From Gottfriedia sp002574545 (lineage in GTDB: Bacteria; Bacillota; Bacilli; Bacillales; Bacillaceae_G), in NCBI GenBank assembly GCA_052180195.1, contig CP197469.1: DNA of 64,000 bases; one strand, written 5' to 3'. Shown here in pieces: positions 17,153 through 24,736 of the stretch (position 1 is the first letter of the stretch; each line of letters opens with the position of its first letter). The notes beneath the pieces were generated by a model. It saw nothing but the letters and a program-made list of their open reading frames with translations. It was not told the origin of the DNA and ran no database searches. The translations under genes and the position numbers were made by a program.

Positions 17153-17539
17153 TTAGTTACCATTTACAACTTTTACATTATCAACTTGAATGGGACCCAT
17201 TCCTCTTGGTAACTCAACGTTTTCGCGAGTATCAGCTTCTAAAGCTTCAGCGATAAAGTTTGCAGCTACATTCGGATCAATTCTATCACCGCAAGTGTAA
17301 ACATCAATACTTGCATAACCATGCTCAGGAAAACTGTGAATAGTTAAGTGTGATTCTGAAATGATTACGACACCACTAACGCCATGAGGAGCGAACTTGT
17401 GAAAAGCAACTTCACGAACTTCTGCACCAGAGCGTAACGCAGCATCAACAAAAGTCTCCTCAATAAATTTCATATCATTTAATTTTTCTGTATTGCATCC
17501 CCATAATTCTGAAATGACGTGACGACCCATAGTATCCAT
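17153..17539 (-). CDS. speD: S-adenosylmethionine decarboxylase proenzyme
   Basis: Class 1b SpeD/SpeH, 128 residues, pyruvoyl-dependent; it supplies decarboxylated SAM as aminopropyl donor for spermidine. Self-cleavage occurs at the Glu-Ser bond in VVIISESHLTIHSFPEHG, and the Ser becomes the pyruvoyl group. The conserved HKFAPHGVSG, CGDRIDP and ELPRGMGPIQV segments are present. The frame extends 21 codons upstream, but the ATG at 17537-17539 gives the family start MDTMGRHVISELWGC and has AAGGGGGAA upstream. Own promoter at 17675-17703, leaving a leader of about 130 bases. Confidence 0.95.
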   Translation of the reverse strand: MDTMGRHVISELWGCNTEKLNDMKFIEETFVDAALRSGAEVREVAFHKFAPHGVSGVVIISESHLTIHSFPEHGYASIDVYTCGDRIDPNVAANFIAEALEADTRENVELPRGMGPIQVDNVKVVNGN

Positions 17540-17674
17540 ATTCATTTCCCCCTTAAAATAATTTGTCATGACTTCTATTGCGAAAGTATGATCAATTACC
17601 ACGGGGGAAAGTTAGTCCAAAGAGGTCCTAACCCTTTAAGTAATTAGTTATACTTTTAGAAGTTCACGAAAGTT

Positions 17675-17703
17675 AGTATACTTTTTTTAAATTTGAATTG
17701 CAA
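17675..17703 (-). promoter_or_regulatory. Probable SigA promoter of speD
   Basis: Minus strand: -35 TTGCAA (17698-17703), 17-base spacer, -10 TATACT (17675-17680). The resulting leader has possible competing short stems around 17605-17636 (GTTAG...CTAAC and AAAG...CTTT). Confidence 0.65.
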
Positions 17704-18008
17704 GATAAATTTTATTTTTTTGTTATTAACTAAATTAATTGTGATGAAAATAAGTCTGAAAGTGTGATAAATGCACGTATCGCAAGGTAATAAAGGGTAC
17801 ATACTTTTTTGGGGATTAATTGTTAATTGTGTCTATAAATTCTTGATAGAAATGCGAGGGCCCCTCGTCTCTCACAGAGTTTAACACTCCCATTAGAGGA
17901 TGAGCATATGTATGGAAATCAACGTTCTTCTTCAGTAGACATTAAGTCATAGATCCCCTCTTAATGTAGTCGAAAATTCACATTTCATCTTAATATGTCA
18001 TACAACTT
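17704..18008. other. Unexplained intergenic region between gapB and speD
   Basis: About 300 bases without a convincing gene. It contains a GC-rich 13-base palindrome CGAGGG-C-CCCTCG (17855-17867), unusual in this AT-rich background, and a possible 14-codon plus-strand reading frame (17908-17952) preceded by AGAGGATG. Pairing between TTAGAGG (17893-17899) and CCTCTTA (17957-17963) would enclose that frame. Neither strand shows a strong terminator here. Could be a small RNA or an operator; function not assigned. Confidence 0.4.
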
Positions 18009-18037
18009 CAAAAAGACTAACTAGATCAACTAGTTAG
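18009..18037 (-). terminator. Intrinsic terminator after gapB
   Basis: CTAACTAG / CTAGTTAG arms (18017-18037) with a five-base loop, followed by TTTTT on the minus strand. Confidence 0.82.
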
Positions 18038-18065
18038 CCCTTTGTATTCGTTTACATTTTTTTGA

Positions 18066-19085
18066 TTAAACAGTTTCAAGCTTTTTTATTTTAGATGCAA
18101 CGATTGACACTAAGTCAACTACACGTCTTGAGTAACCCCACTCATTATCATACCAAGCTAATACTTTCACTTTTGTACCATCGATTACCATTGTAGAAAG
18201 AGAATCAATAATTGATGAGTGTGTATTTGTATTAAAATCAATTGATACTAATGGCTCATTACAATATTCGATAATTCCGTGCATTGAACCTTTAGAAGCC
18301 GTTTCAAATACTTCATTGATTTCTTCAACAGTTACTTCTCTCTTTAAGTCAACTACTAAGTCAACTAGTGAAACATTTGGAGTTGGAACACGTAAAGCCA
18401 TACCATGTAACTTACCATTTAAATGTGGAAGTACTTTCGATAATGCTTTTGCAGCACCAGTAGTTGTTGGAATAATTGATTGACTGCAAGCACGTGCACG
18501 ACGTAAATCTTTATGTGGATTATCAATATTTTTTTGATCATTTGTAAATGAATGAACAGTTGTCATTAATCCATTAACAATACCAAATTGCTCATCTAGT
18601 ACTTTTACAACTGGCGCTAAACAGTTAGTTGTACAAGATGCGTTTGAAATAATGTGATGATTATCTAGGTCTAATTTATCATCATTTACACCAATTACTA
18701 CTGTGATATCTTCATTTTTACCAGGTGCTGTTAAAATTACTTTTTGAGCTCCAGCAGTAATGTGCATTTTTGCTTTTTCAGCATCATTAAATTTTCCAGT
18801 TGCTTCAATTACGATATCTACATTTAGCTCGTTCCATGGAAGTAACTCAGGATTTCTTTCACTAATTAATTCCACACGCTTACCATCAACGATTAAATGA
18901 TCTGCATTTGCAATTACTTCACCATCAAACTTACCATGAACTGTATCATATTTAATTAAGTGCGCTAAAGTTTCAGAAGGATAACTTGCATTAATTGCTA
19001 CGACATTATAATCTCCATTTTTAATCGCTTGACGGAAAACCATGCGTCCAATTCGACCAAATCCATTTATTGCTACATTTACCAT
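18066..19085 (-). CDS. gapB: Glyceraldehyde-3-phosphate dehydrogenase, gluconeogenic (GapB)
   Basis: 339-residue GAPDH of the GapB (NADP-preferring, gluconeogenic) branch. NAD(P)-binding motif NGFGRIGRMVF, catalytic Cys in ISNASCTTNCLAP and the C-terminal WYDNEWGYSRRVVDLV are all present. Assignment to GapB rather than GapA rests on the neighbours (coaE, speD) as in B. subtilis and on a CcpN-like operator in the promoter. The frame runs 15 codons further upstream, but the ATG at 19083-19085 follows GGGGG and gives the family start MVNVAINGFG. GapB is expected to be repressed on glucose. Confidence 0.95.
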   Translation of the reverse strand: MVNVAINGFGRIGRMVFRQAIKNGDYNVVAINASYPSETLAHLIKYDTVHGKFDGEVIANADHLIVDGKRVELISERNPELLPWNELNVDIVIEATGKFNDAEKAKMHITAGAQKVILTAPGKNEDITVVIGVNDDKLDLDNHHIISNASCTTNCLAPVVKVLDEQFGIVNGLMTTVHSFTNDQKNIDNPHKDLRRARACSQSIIPTTTGAAKALSKVLPHLNGKLHGMALRVPTPNVSLVDLVVDLKREVTVEEINEVFETASKGSMHGIIEYCNEPLVSIDFNTNTHSSIIDSLSTMVIDGTKVKVLAWYDNEWGYSRRVVDLVSIVASKIKKLETV

Positions 19086-19100
19086 AAGTAAACCCCCAAT

Positions 19101-19143
19101 TAAGTTATACTGTTTATTATCTCCCTGCAATTAGTATAACACA
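19101..19143 (-). promoter_or_regulatory. gapB promoter with CcpN-like operator pair
   Basis: On the minus strand TGTGTTATACT (19143-19133) fits the published CcpN consensus TRTGHYATAYW at every position and overlaps the -10 hexamer TATACT (19133-19138); the -35 is weak. A second, inverted copy with one mismatch, TAAGTTATACT, lies at 19101-19111 just downstream of the expected start of transcription. CcpN represses gapB and pckA during glycolytic growth in B. subtilis. Confidence 0.7.
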
Positions 19144-19180
19144 TAACTCGGATTTTGGTTAAACTATTTACATTATTTTA

Positions 19181-19774
19181 TTAAATAATTTTATTTAATA
19201 GGTCTTTTACTTGTTTTTTTGTATCCTCAATGTCACCATTGTTATTTATAACGTAGTCAGCTCGTGCTTCTTTTTCTTTTACTGGTATTTGAGATGCTAT
19301 ACGTAAAAGTGCATCCTCTTTCGATAAACCATTACGTTTCATCAAACGCTTTAATTGATTTTCTTCTGACACCGTCACTACGATTACTTTTTCCACCAAT
19401 TCAATTGAGTTACCCTCATATAAAAGAGGAATATCTAAAATAACAAGTGGCTCACCTTGTTTTATGTATCGATCGGCTTGCTCTTTCATTACACGTCTTA
19501 CTTCCGGATGTACTATTTCATTAAGTTGTAAGCGCTTTTCTTTGTTATTAAAAATAATACTTCCGAGAAGTGGTCGATTAATTTCACCAGAATCGAGTAG
19601 AATTTCACTTCCGAAAGCTTCAACAATTTGTTTATAAGCAGGTTGTCCTATTTCAACCACTTCTTTTGCAATTACGTCTGCATCAACAATTGGAACATTT
19701 AATTCCTTTAAGAAATTAGAAACCGTACTTTTTCCACTTGCAATGCTACCAGTTAGTCCAAAAATTTTACCCAT
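19181..19774 (-). CDS. coaE: Dephospho-CoA kinase
   Basis: 197 residues; phosphorylates the 3'-hydroxyl of dephospho-CoA, the last step of CoA synthesis. P-loop GLTGSIASGKST at the N-terminus, the family DADVIAKEVVEIG and HPEVRRVMKEQ segments, and VILDIPLLYEG are visible. Preceded by AAGGAGAAT. Last gene of the polA-mutM-ytaF-coaE cluster; the gapB promoter lies immediately after its stop. Confidence 0.97.
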   Translation of the reverse strand: MGKIFGLTGSIASGKSTVSNFLKELNVPIVDADVIAKEVVEIGQPAYKQIVEAFGSEILLDSGEINRPLLGSIIFNNKEKRLQLNEIVHPEVRRVMKEQADRYIKQGEPLVILDIPLLYEGNSIELVEKVIVVTVSEENQLKRLMKRNGLSKEDALLRIASQIPVKEKEARADYVINNNGDIEDTKKQVKDLLNKII

Positions 19775-19796
19775 CTTTTATTCTCCTTACACAAGA

Positions 19797-19840
19797 GAAA
19801 GAGGACCAAATGGAATAAATCCATTCGGATATACTCTTTC
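19797..19840 (-). other. Intercistronic hairpin between ytaF and coaE
   Basis: GAAAGAG..CC.AATGGA / TCCATT.GG..CTTTC imperfect stem with a short loop. It has no T-run on the minus strand and does not cover the coaE ribosome-binding site, so it may be an RNA-processing or stability element. Confidence 0.45.
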
Positions 19841-19850
19841 ATTATTTTTA

Positions 19851-20495
19851 TTACATCTTCATTAATCCAATTAATATTAAAAAAACACCTGGTAAAAAGG
19901 TTAATTTTTGAAGCCACGATGTTTTCGATAACACATTTCCTAATTTCATTCCAAATAGTAAGAATAATGCACTTGCAGAAGATGTTACAATTGCCGTCAA
20001 TAGTGGGGAAAACCCAAGTAATGATGCACCTATTCCAGCCCCAAAGGCATCAAGTGAAAGTGCAAATCCGAGTAACATTGCTTCCAGTCCATTAATACTA
20101 CCTGAACGATCGATGTCTGCAGTTGTAGGCTTCTTTAGAATTTTTACGACTACACCTAAAATTTCAAACTCCCAGTCAATTCCTTTATCTTCCATCTCAT
20201 TCTTTTCTTCTATATTTGACCCTTTATTTGATCGGTAAAATTGAAAAAGTACCCATAGTCCTATACATACAAGTACAAATCCTCCGATTCTTTTTGCGAT
20301 TATTGGTGAAAAAAAGTCTGTTATTGCATGCCCAATCCCCATGGATGTCATTAATATGACCCCTGAACAAGCTGCAATTGTAATGATTGATTTAATAGGA
20401 ATTTTTACTTTTCGAAGTCCATAAGTAAATCCAACACTGCAACTATCTAAGCTTAGTGCGCATGCTAGTAGTATTAATGATAGCATATTTACCAT
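19851..20495 (-). CDS. ytaF: Sporulation membrane protein YtaF (MntP-like)
   Basis: 214-residue polytopic membrane protein related to the MntP manganese-exporter family. Two homologous halves each carry an acidic membrane motif: LLACALSLDSCSVGFTYG (N-terminal) and LLGFALSLDAFGAGIGAS (C-terminal). A soluble loop lies between (about residues 95-125). Annotated in Bacillus as sporulation-related; transport activity is inference from MntP. The frame extends 37 codons upstream into a hairpin, but the ATG at 20493-20495 follows AAAGGAG and begins the first membrane helix. That ribosome-binding site is buried in a strong hairpin. Confidence 0.9.
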   Translation of the reverse strand: MVNMLSLILLACALSLDSCSVGFTYGLRKVKIPIKSIITIAACSGVILMTSMGIGHAITDFFSPIIAKRIGGFVLVCIGLWVLFQFYRSNKGSNIEEKNEMEDKGIDWEFEILGVVVKILKKPTTADIDRSGSINGLEAMLLGFALSLDAFGAGIGASLLGFSPLLTAIVTSSASALFLLFGMKLGNVLSKTSWLQKLTFLPGVFLILIGLMKM

Positions 20496-20502
20496 AAAAA
20501 TA

Positions 20503-20548
20503 GGCTCCTTTCTTTCGTACTCCTGATATAGTATGAAAGAAAGGAACC
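20503..20548 (-). promoter_or_regulatory. Hairpin sequestering the ytaF ribosome-binding site
   Basis: Arms 20530-20548 and 20503-20521 pair at 18 of 19 positions (one is G-U) with an eight-base loop. The downstream arm contains the AAAGGAG of ytaF, and the stem begins five bases after the mutM stop. Transcripts reading through from mutM would have the site hidden; a shorter transcript starting inside the stem would not. Confidence 0.75.
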
Positions 20549-20553
20549 TTATG

Positions 20554-21387
20554 TTAATTTTTTTTAGGCTGACATACCGGGCAAAAAGAAGTACCTCTGC
20601 CACCAACTTTTATTTTTTCGATTGGTTGGCCGCAATTATGACACGCTAATCCCTTTCTGCCATATACTTTAATGATCTCTTGAAAAGTTCCTATTTGCCC
20701 TTGTGAATTTACATAAGAACGAATTGTGCTCCCACCTAAATCCACAGCCTCTTGTAAAGTCTCTGTAATGGATTCAGCAAGTATTTTAATTTGTTTAGGC
20801 TTTAATTTTGATGCAGGTGTTTCCGGATGAATCTTAGCCCTAAACAAAACCTCATCAACATAAATATTGCCTAAACCGACTACTAATTCCTGATCTAATA
20901 AAACGACTTTAATTTTTCGGTTTGTATTTTTAAGCTTTTTTCTTAAATAATCAGCAGTAAACTCATCAGAAAATGGCTCTGGACCTAATTTAGCAAGAGG
21001 TGGCCCTTCGTTCTCCTCACCTTTATTAAATAAATGCATGGTGCCAAATTTACGAACATCTTGATACCGAAGTTCTGTTCCATCTTCAAATAAAAAACGA
21101 ACATGAGTATGAGGTGCTACAGGTTCTTCCGCTTTGAACACGCGAAATTTCCCTTCCATTCTTAAATGCGAAACAAGTGTAAAATCACTTAATTGAAATA
21201 GTAGAAACTTCCCTCGACGATTTATATTTTCTACGGTTTGACCTTTTAGTAAAATCTGAAACTCATCTATTTCATTAGGTTTCTTTATTATTTTTCCCCA
21301 AGAAACGATTACTGCTGAGATTGTTTTCCCAACAATTAAACTAAGTAGAGTTCGTCTAACCGTTTCAACTTCTGGTAATTCAGGCAT
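20554..21387 (-). CDS. mutM: Formamidopyrimidine-DNA glycosylase
   Basis: 277 residues; removes 8-oxoguanine and Fapy lesions and nicks the abasic site. Catalytic Pro1 and Glu2 in PELPEVETVRRTL, Lys58-region NINRRGKFLLF, helix-two-turn-helix GLGNIYVDEVLF and the C-terminal zinc finger CHNCGQPI...CPVC are all present. 19 bases downstream of polA, giving a replication/repair operon. Confidence 0.98.
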   Translation of the reverse strand: MPELPEVETVRRTLLSLIVGKTISAVIVSWGKIIKKPNEIDEFQILLKGQTVENINRRGKFLLFQLSDFTLVSHLRMEGKFRVFKAEEPVAPHTHVRFLFEDGTELRYQDVRKFGTMHLFNKGEENEGPPLAKLGPEPFSDEFTADYLRKKLKNTNRKIKVVLLDQELVVGLGNIYVDEVLFRAKIHPETPASKLKPKQIKILAESITETLQEAVDLGGSTIRSYVNSQGQIGTFQEIIKVYGRKGLACHNCGQPIEKIKVGGRGTSFCPVCQPKKN

Positions 21388-21406
21388 ACAAAGTCATCCT
21401 ATCTAA

Positions 21407-24031
21407 TTATTTTGCTTCAAACCAAGAATCTCCAAAATTATAATCAACCTTTAAAGGCACTACTAGCTCAACAGCATGTTCCATTACTTCTGGAACGATT
21501 TTTTCTAAAATGGCTATTTCTTCTTTTGGAGCTTCTAATATTAATTCATCGTGCACTTGTAAAATTAATTTTGCCTGAAGTTTTTCTGCTTTAAGACGCT
21601 CATCTAGTAAAATCATAGCCTTTTTAATAATATCGGCAGCACTCCCTTGGATTGGGGTATTCATTGCTGTTCTTTCAGCAAATCCACGAACATTAAAATT
21701 TGAGCTAGATATTTCAGGAATATAACGACGTCTATTTAAGATAGTACTTACAAATCCTTCTAGTTTAGCCTTTTGAACTATATCTGACATATACTCTTTT
21801 ACTTTTGGAAAACTAGCAAAGTACTTTTCAATAAAGATAGCCGCTTCTTTTCTTGTAATACCTAATCCTTGTGACAATCCATAATCACTAATTCCATATA
21901 CAATCCCGAAGTTAACAGCTTTTGCTTGTCTTCTCATATTGCTTGTTACCTCATCAGCACTTACATGGAAAACATCCATTGCAGTCTTTGTATGAACATC
22001 AAAATCATTTTTAAATGCATCCATTAAATTATCGTCTTGCGCTATATGGGCCAGTACCCTTAATTCAATTTGAGAATAATCAGCCGCAAAAATCAACCAA
22101 TCTTTTTTAGATGCGACAAAAGCTTTTCTAATTTTTCTACCTTCTTCTAATCGAATAGGAATATTTTGTAAGTTAGGATCAATTGAGCTTAAACGACCAG
22201 TTTGTGCTAGAACTTGATTAAATCGTGTATGAACCTTGGAATCTGATTCATTTATCACTTTTAACAAACCTTCTACATAAGTAGAATTTAATTTACCAAC
22301 TTGACGATAGTGAAGAATCAATCGAATGATTTCATGTTCTGCCTCTAATTTTTCAAGAACATCAGCAGAAGTCGAATATCCAGTTTTTGTTTTTTTACCA
22401 GATGGCAAGTTTAGCTTTTCAAATAAAATAACACCTAATTGCTTTGGTGAATTAATATTAAATTTTTCACCTGCTAACTCATAAATAGCTTCTTCAAGTT
22501 CTTTTAACTTATTAGCTAGTTCTAACCCCATCGTACGAAGAGTTTCTTCCCTAACTGTTACCCCTTCAAATTCCATATCACCTAAAATAAATGTTAATGG
22601 CAATTCTAATTCTGTCAGCAATTCAAATTGACTATTTTTCCGCAATGATTCTTCTAAAGTTTCCTTTAATTTACTGATCGCAATTGTTTTGCGAACAATA
22701 TATTCAGATAAAACTTCATCCGATGGCTTAGTTTGCTTTGCACCCTTACCATAAATCGATTCAGCAGTCTGTATTGAAAAATCTATTTTACCATTTACAA
22801 TATCAGCAAATTCTTTATTAGACTGGGCAGGGTCATTTATATATGAAGCAAGTAATGGGTCGAAATTAACGCCATTTAACGTAATCCCTCTCCACTTTAG
22901 TGCAACATAGGCACCTTTTGCATCATATACATTCTTATTCATTAGCTCATCCTCGAGCCAATTTTTAAACAAATCCGACTCTAGCCCTACAGCTGTAGGA
23001 ATAAAGAAATGACCTTTTTCATTTGAAAGTCCAAATCCCTGAATTTCTTCTGTATGATAATTTTCTCCAATCATTTCAACGATTAAGCTTGAATGATTCG
23101 CTAAATGTTTCTCTTCAATTGAATCTAGCACCTCATAGTTAATCTCTTCTAGTTCTTCATTCGACTCTTTGATATCTAATTTAGCTAACAATGAAGTAAA
23201 TCCAAGAGATTTAAAAAATTCTGCAACTTTATTCGGATCAGTTTCAGGAAGAGTTGTATCATTTACAGTTAATTCAATTGGTGAGTTTTTATTAATTGTC
23301 GCTAATTGTTTACTCATTAAAGCTTGATCTTTATTTTCACTTAAATTTTGAAGAAGTTTTGCTCCACTTACTTCATCTATATTTTCATAAAGACCTTCTA
23401 CAGTTTGAAACTGTTTTAAAAGCTTAATTGCAGTCTTTTCCCCAATACCTGGAACCCCAGGAATATTATCAGATTTATCACCCATTAATCCTTTCATATC
23501 AATAATTTGATTAGGTGTAATCTCATACTTTTCATGAATTGCTGCAGGAGTATATTCTTCAACTTCAGTAATACCTTTTTTAGTCATACTAACTGTTATA
23601 CGCTCATCAACAAGCTGTAATAAATCTCGATCACCTGAGATGACCTTTACTTCAAATTCATCCTCAGATGCTTGATTAGCAAGTGTTCCGATAATATCAT
23701 CCGCTTCATAATTTTCTAATTCATAACGCGCAATACCATATGTATCTAATAGCTGACGAACAAGTGGAAACTGTTCACTTAACTCTGGTGGAGTCTTTTG
23801 TCTTCCACCTTTATATTCTTTAAATGTACTATGTCTAAATGTTGTTTTCCCTGCATCAAATGCAACAAGCATATGAGTCGGTTTTTCATCTTCTAGAATT
23901 TTCATTAACATCATTGTAAACCCATAAATTGCATTCGTATGGACACCCTTATCATTACTCAAAAGAGGCAATGCAAAGAAGGCTCTATAAGCAATGCTAT
24001 TTCCATCAATTAATACCAATTTCTTCTTCAA
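21407..24031 (-). CDS. polA: DNA polymerase I
   Basis: 874-residue family A polymerase for Okazaki fragment maturation and repair. The N-terminal 5'-nuclease domain is complete (LVLIDGNSIAYRAFFALP, NYEADDIIGTLA, MGDKSDNIPGVPGIG). The central 3'-5' exonuclease-like domain lacks the usual acidic metal ligands, as in other Bacillus Pol I. The polymerase has motif A DYSQIELRVLAHI, the O-helix RRQAKAVNFGIVYG and motif C LQVHDELILE. The open frame reaches a GTG at 24061, but a TTG at 24029-24031 follows GGAAGGGGA and yields the family start (M)KKKLVLIDG, so I use it. Confidence 0.97.
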   Translation of the reverse strand: MKKKLVLIDGNSIAYRAFFALPLLSNDKGVHTNAIYGFTMMLMKILEDEKPTHMLVAFDAGKTTFRHSTFKEYKGGRQKTPPELSEQFPLVRQLLDTYGIARYELENYEADDIIGTLANQASEDEFEVKVISGDRDLLQLVDERITVSMTKKGITEVEEYTPAAIHEKYEITPNQIIDMKGLMGDKSDNIPGVPGIGEKTAIKLLKQFQTVEGLYENIDEVSGAKLLQNLSENKDQALMSKQLATINKNSPIELTVNDTTLPETDPNKVAEFFKSLGFTSLLAKLDIKESNEELEEINYEVLDSIEEKHLANHSSLIVEMIGENYHTEEIQGFGLSNEKGHFFIPTAVGLESDLFKNWLEDELMNKNVYDAKGAYVALKWRGITLNGVNFDPLLASYINDPAQSNKEFADIVNGKIDFSIQTAESIYGKGAKQTKPSDEVLSEYIVRKTIAISKLKETLEESLRKNSQFELLTELELPLTFILGDMEFEGVTVREETLRTMGLELANKLKELEEAIYELAGEKFNINSPKQLGVILFEKLNLPSGKKTKTGYSTSADVLEKLEAEHEIIRLILHYRQVGKLNSTYVEGLLKVINESDSKVHTRFNQVLAQTGRLSSIDPNLQNIPIRLEEGRKIRKAFVASKKDWLIFAADYSQIELRVLAHIAQDDNLMDAFKNDFDVHTKTAMDVFHVSADEVTSNMRRQAKAVNFGIVYGISDYGLSQGLGITRKEAAIFIEKYFASFPKVKEYMSDIVQKAKLEGFVSTILNRRRYIPEISSSNFNVRGFAERTAMNTPIQGSAADIIKKAMILLDERLKAEKLQAKLILQVHDELILEAPKEEIAILEKIVPEVMEHAVELVVPLKVDYNFGDSWFEAK

Positions 24032-24136
24032 AATAGATCCCCTTCCTATTACAAATCTCACTATCTTTTTATGTATAATTTTTATTTTACGTTAATCGAT
24101 TCCTTGCTCTTAACATTTTAACACGAACTATTCATA

Positions 24137-24241
24137 AAAGAAAAAGAGGTCGTCTTTGATTCATCATATTAAAAGCTTTTATTCACTTGAATTAAAGTTG
24201 AATAATGATGACTTTTAAGAATGAATCGTAAGACTACCTCT
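24137..24241 (-). terminator. Long imperfect inverted repeat, probable terminator after the DUF4177 gene
   Basis: AGAGGTAGTCTT.CGATTCATT (24241 side) pairs with AATGATTCAAAG-like ATGAATCAAAGACGACCTCT (24144 side), followed on the minus strand by a T-rich TTTTTCTTTT. The inner 60 bases hold further complementary segments (for example TTCAACTTTAATTCAAG), making the whole 98-base element larger than a usual terminator. Confidence 0.6.
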
Positions 24242-24245
24242 GTAA

Positions 24246-24422
24246 TTAATTTAAGTCGATTTCTCGCTCAAAAATAAGTTCAACACATGAACCTTCTATT
24301 GCTTGCTGATTGTTTACAACCTGATGAAGGCGCCAGCCACTTTTTGCATAGTTCCCAACTACATCATAATAATGACGATTTGATGATTTAGTATTAACTT
24401 TTACAAATTCGTATTCGTACAT
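24246..24422 (-). CDS. DUF4177 domain small protein
   Basis: 58 residues starting MYEYEFVKVNTKSS. The layout of an aromatic N-terminal strand, a YAKSGWRLHQVV core and a VELIFERE C-terminal strand matches the DUF4177 family of small single-domain proteins of unknown function. The frame has an ATG 12 codons upstream, but the ATG at 24420-24422 follows GGAAGGTGG at good spacing. Cytosolic, no signal peptide. Stand-alone between polA and phoR; no function should be assumed. Confidence 0.8.
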   Translation of the reverse strand: MYEYEFVKVNTKSSNRHYYDVVGNYAKSGWRLHQVVNNQQAIEGSCVELIFEREIDLN

Positions 24423-24502
24423 CTGTATCCACCTTCCGATGTATGATTCAACACTCATAATTTCCCCAAAAATTATAAAAGTAATATGATCAAAAAAAGA
24501 AA

Positions 24503-24542
24503 ACTAGGTCGACTGACAAACCTTTTTGAAAAGAGGTCTAGT
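24503..24542 (-). terminator. Second hairpin downstream of phoR
   Basis: ACTAG...CTAGT outer arms with an inner ACCTCTTTTC/AAAAAGGT stem, followed on the minus strand by TTTTCTTTTTTT. It may back up the stronger phoR terminator at 24612-24642. The remaining bases between phoR and the DUF4177 gene are AT-rich without a gene. Confidence 0.55.
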
Positions 24543-24611
24543 CGTACTTAGTGCAATAAAAAGTATCAAATAGTATGGACACCTTAAAGGAAAAATAAAA
24601 CAGTTTATAAA

Positions 24612-24642
24612 TAAAAAATCCCGGAAGTAGATCTACTCCCGG
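24612..24642 (-). terminator. Intrinsic terminator after phoR
   Basis: CCGGGAGTAG / CTACTTCCGGG hairpin followed by ATTTTTTATT on the minus strand, about 95 bases beyond the phoR stop. Confidence 0.88.
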
Positions 24643-24736
24643 TTTAAGACAACTCCTTGGATGAAGGGGTTTTCATCATAACTATATCAATTTTTTATTA
24701 ATGATTAATAAATTCAATGTAAAAACAATGTAAATG

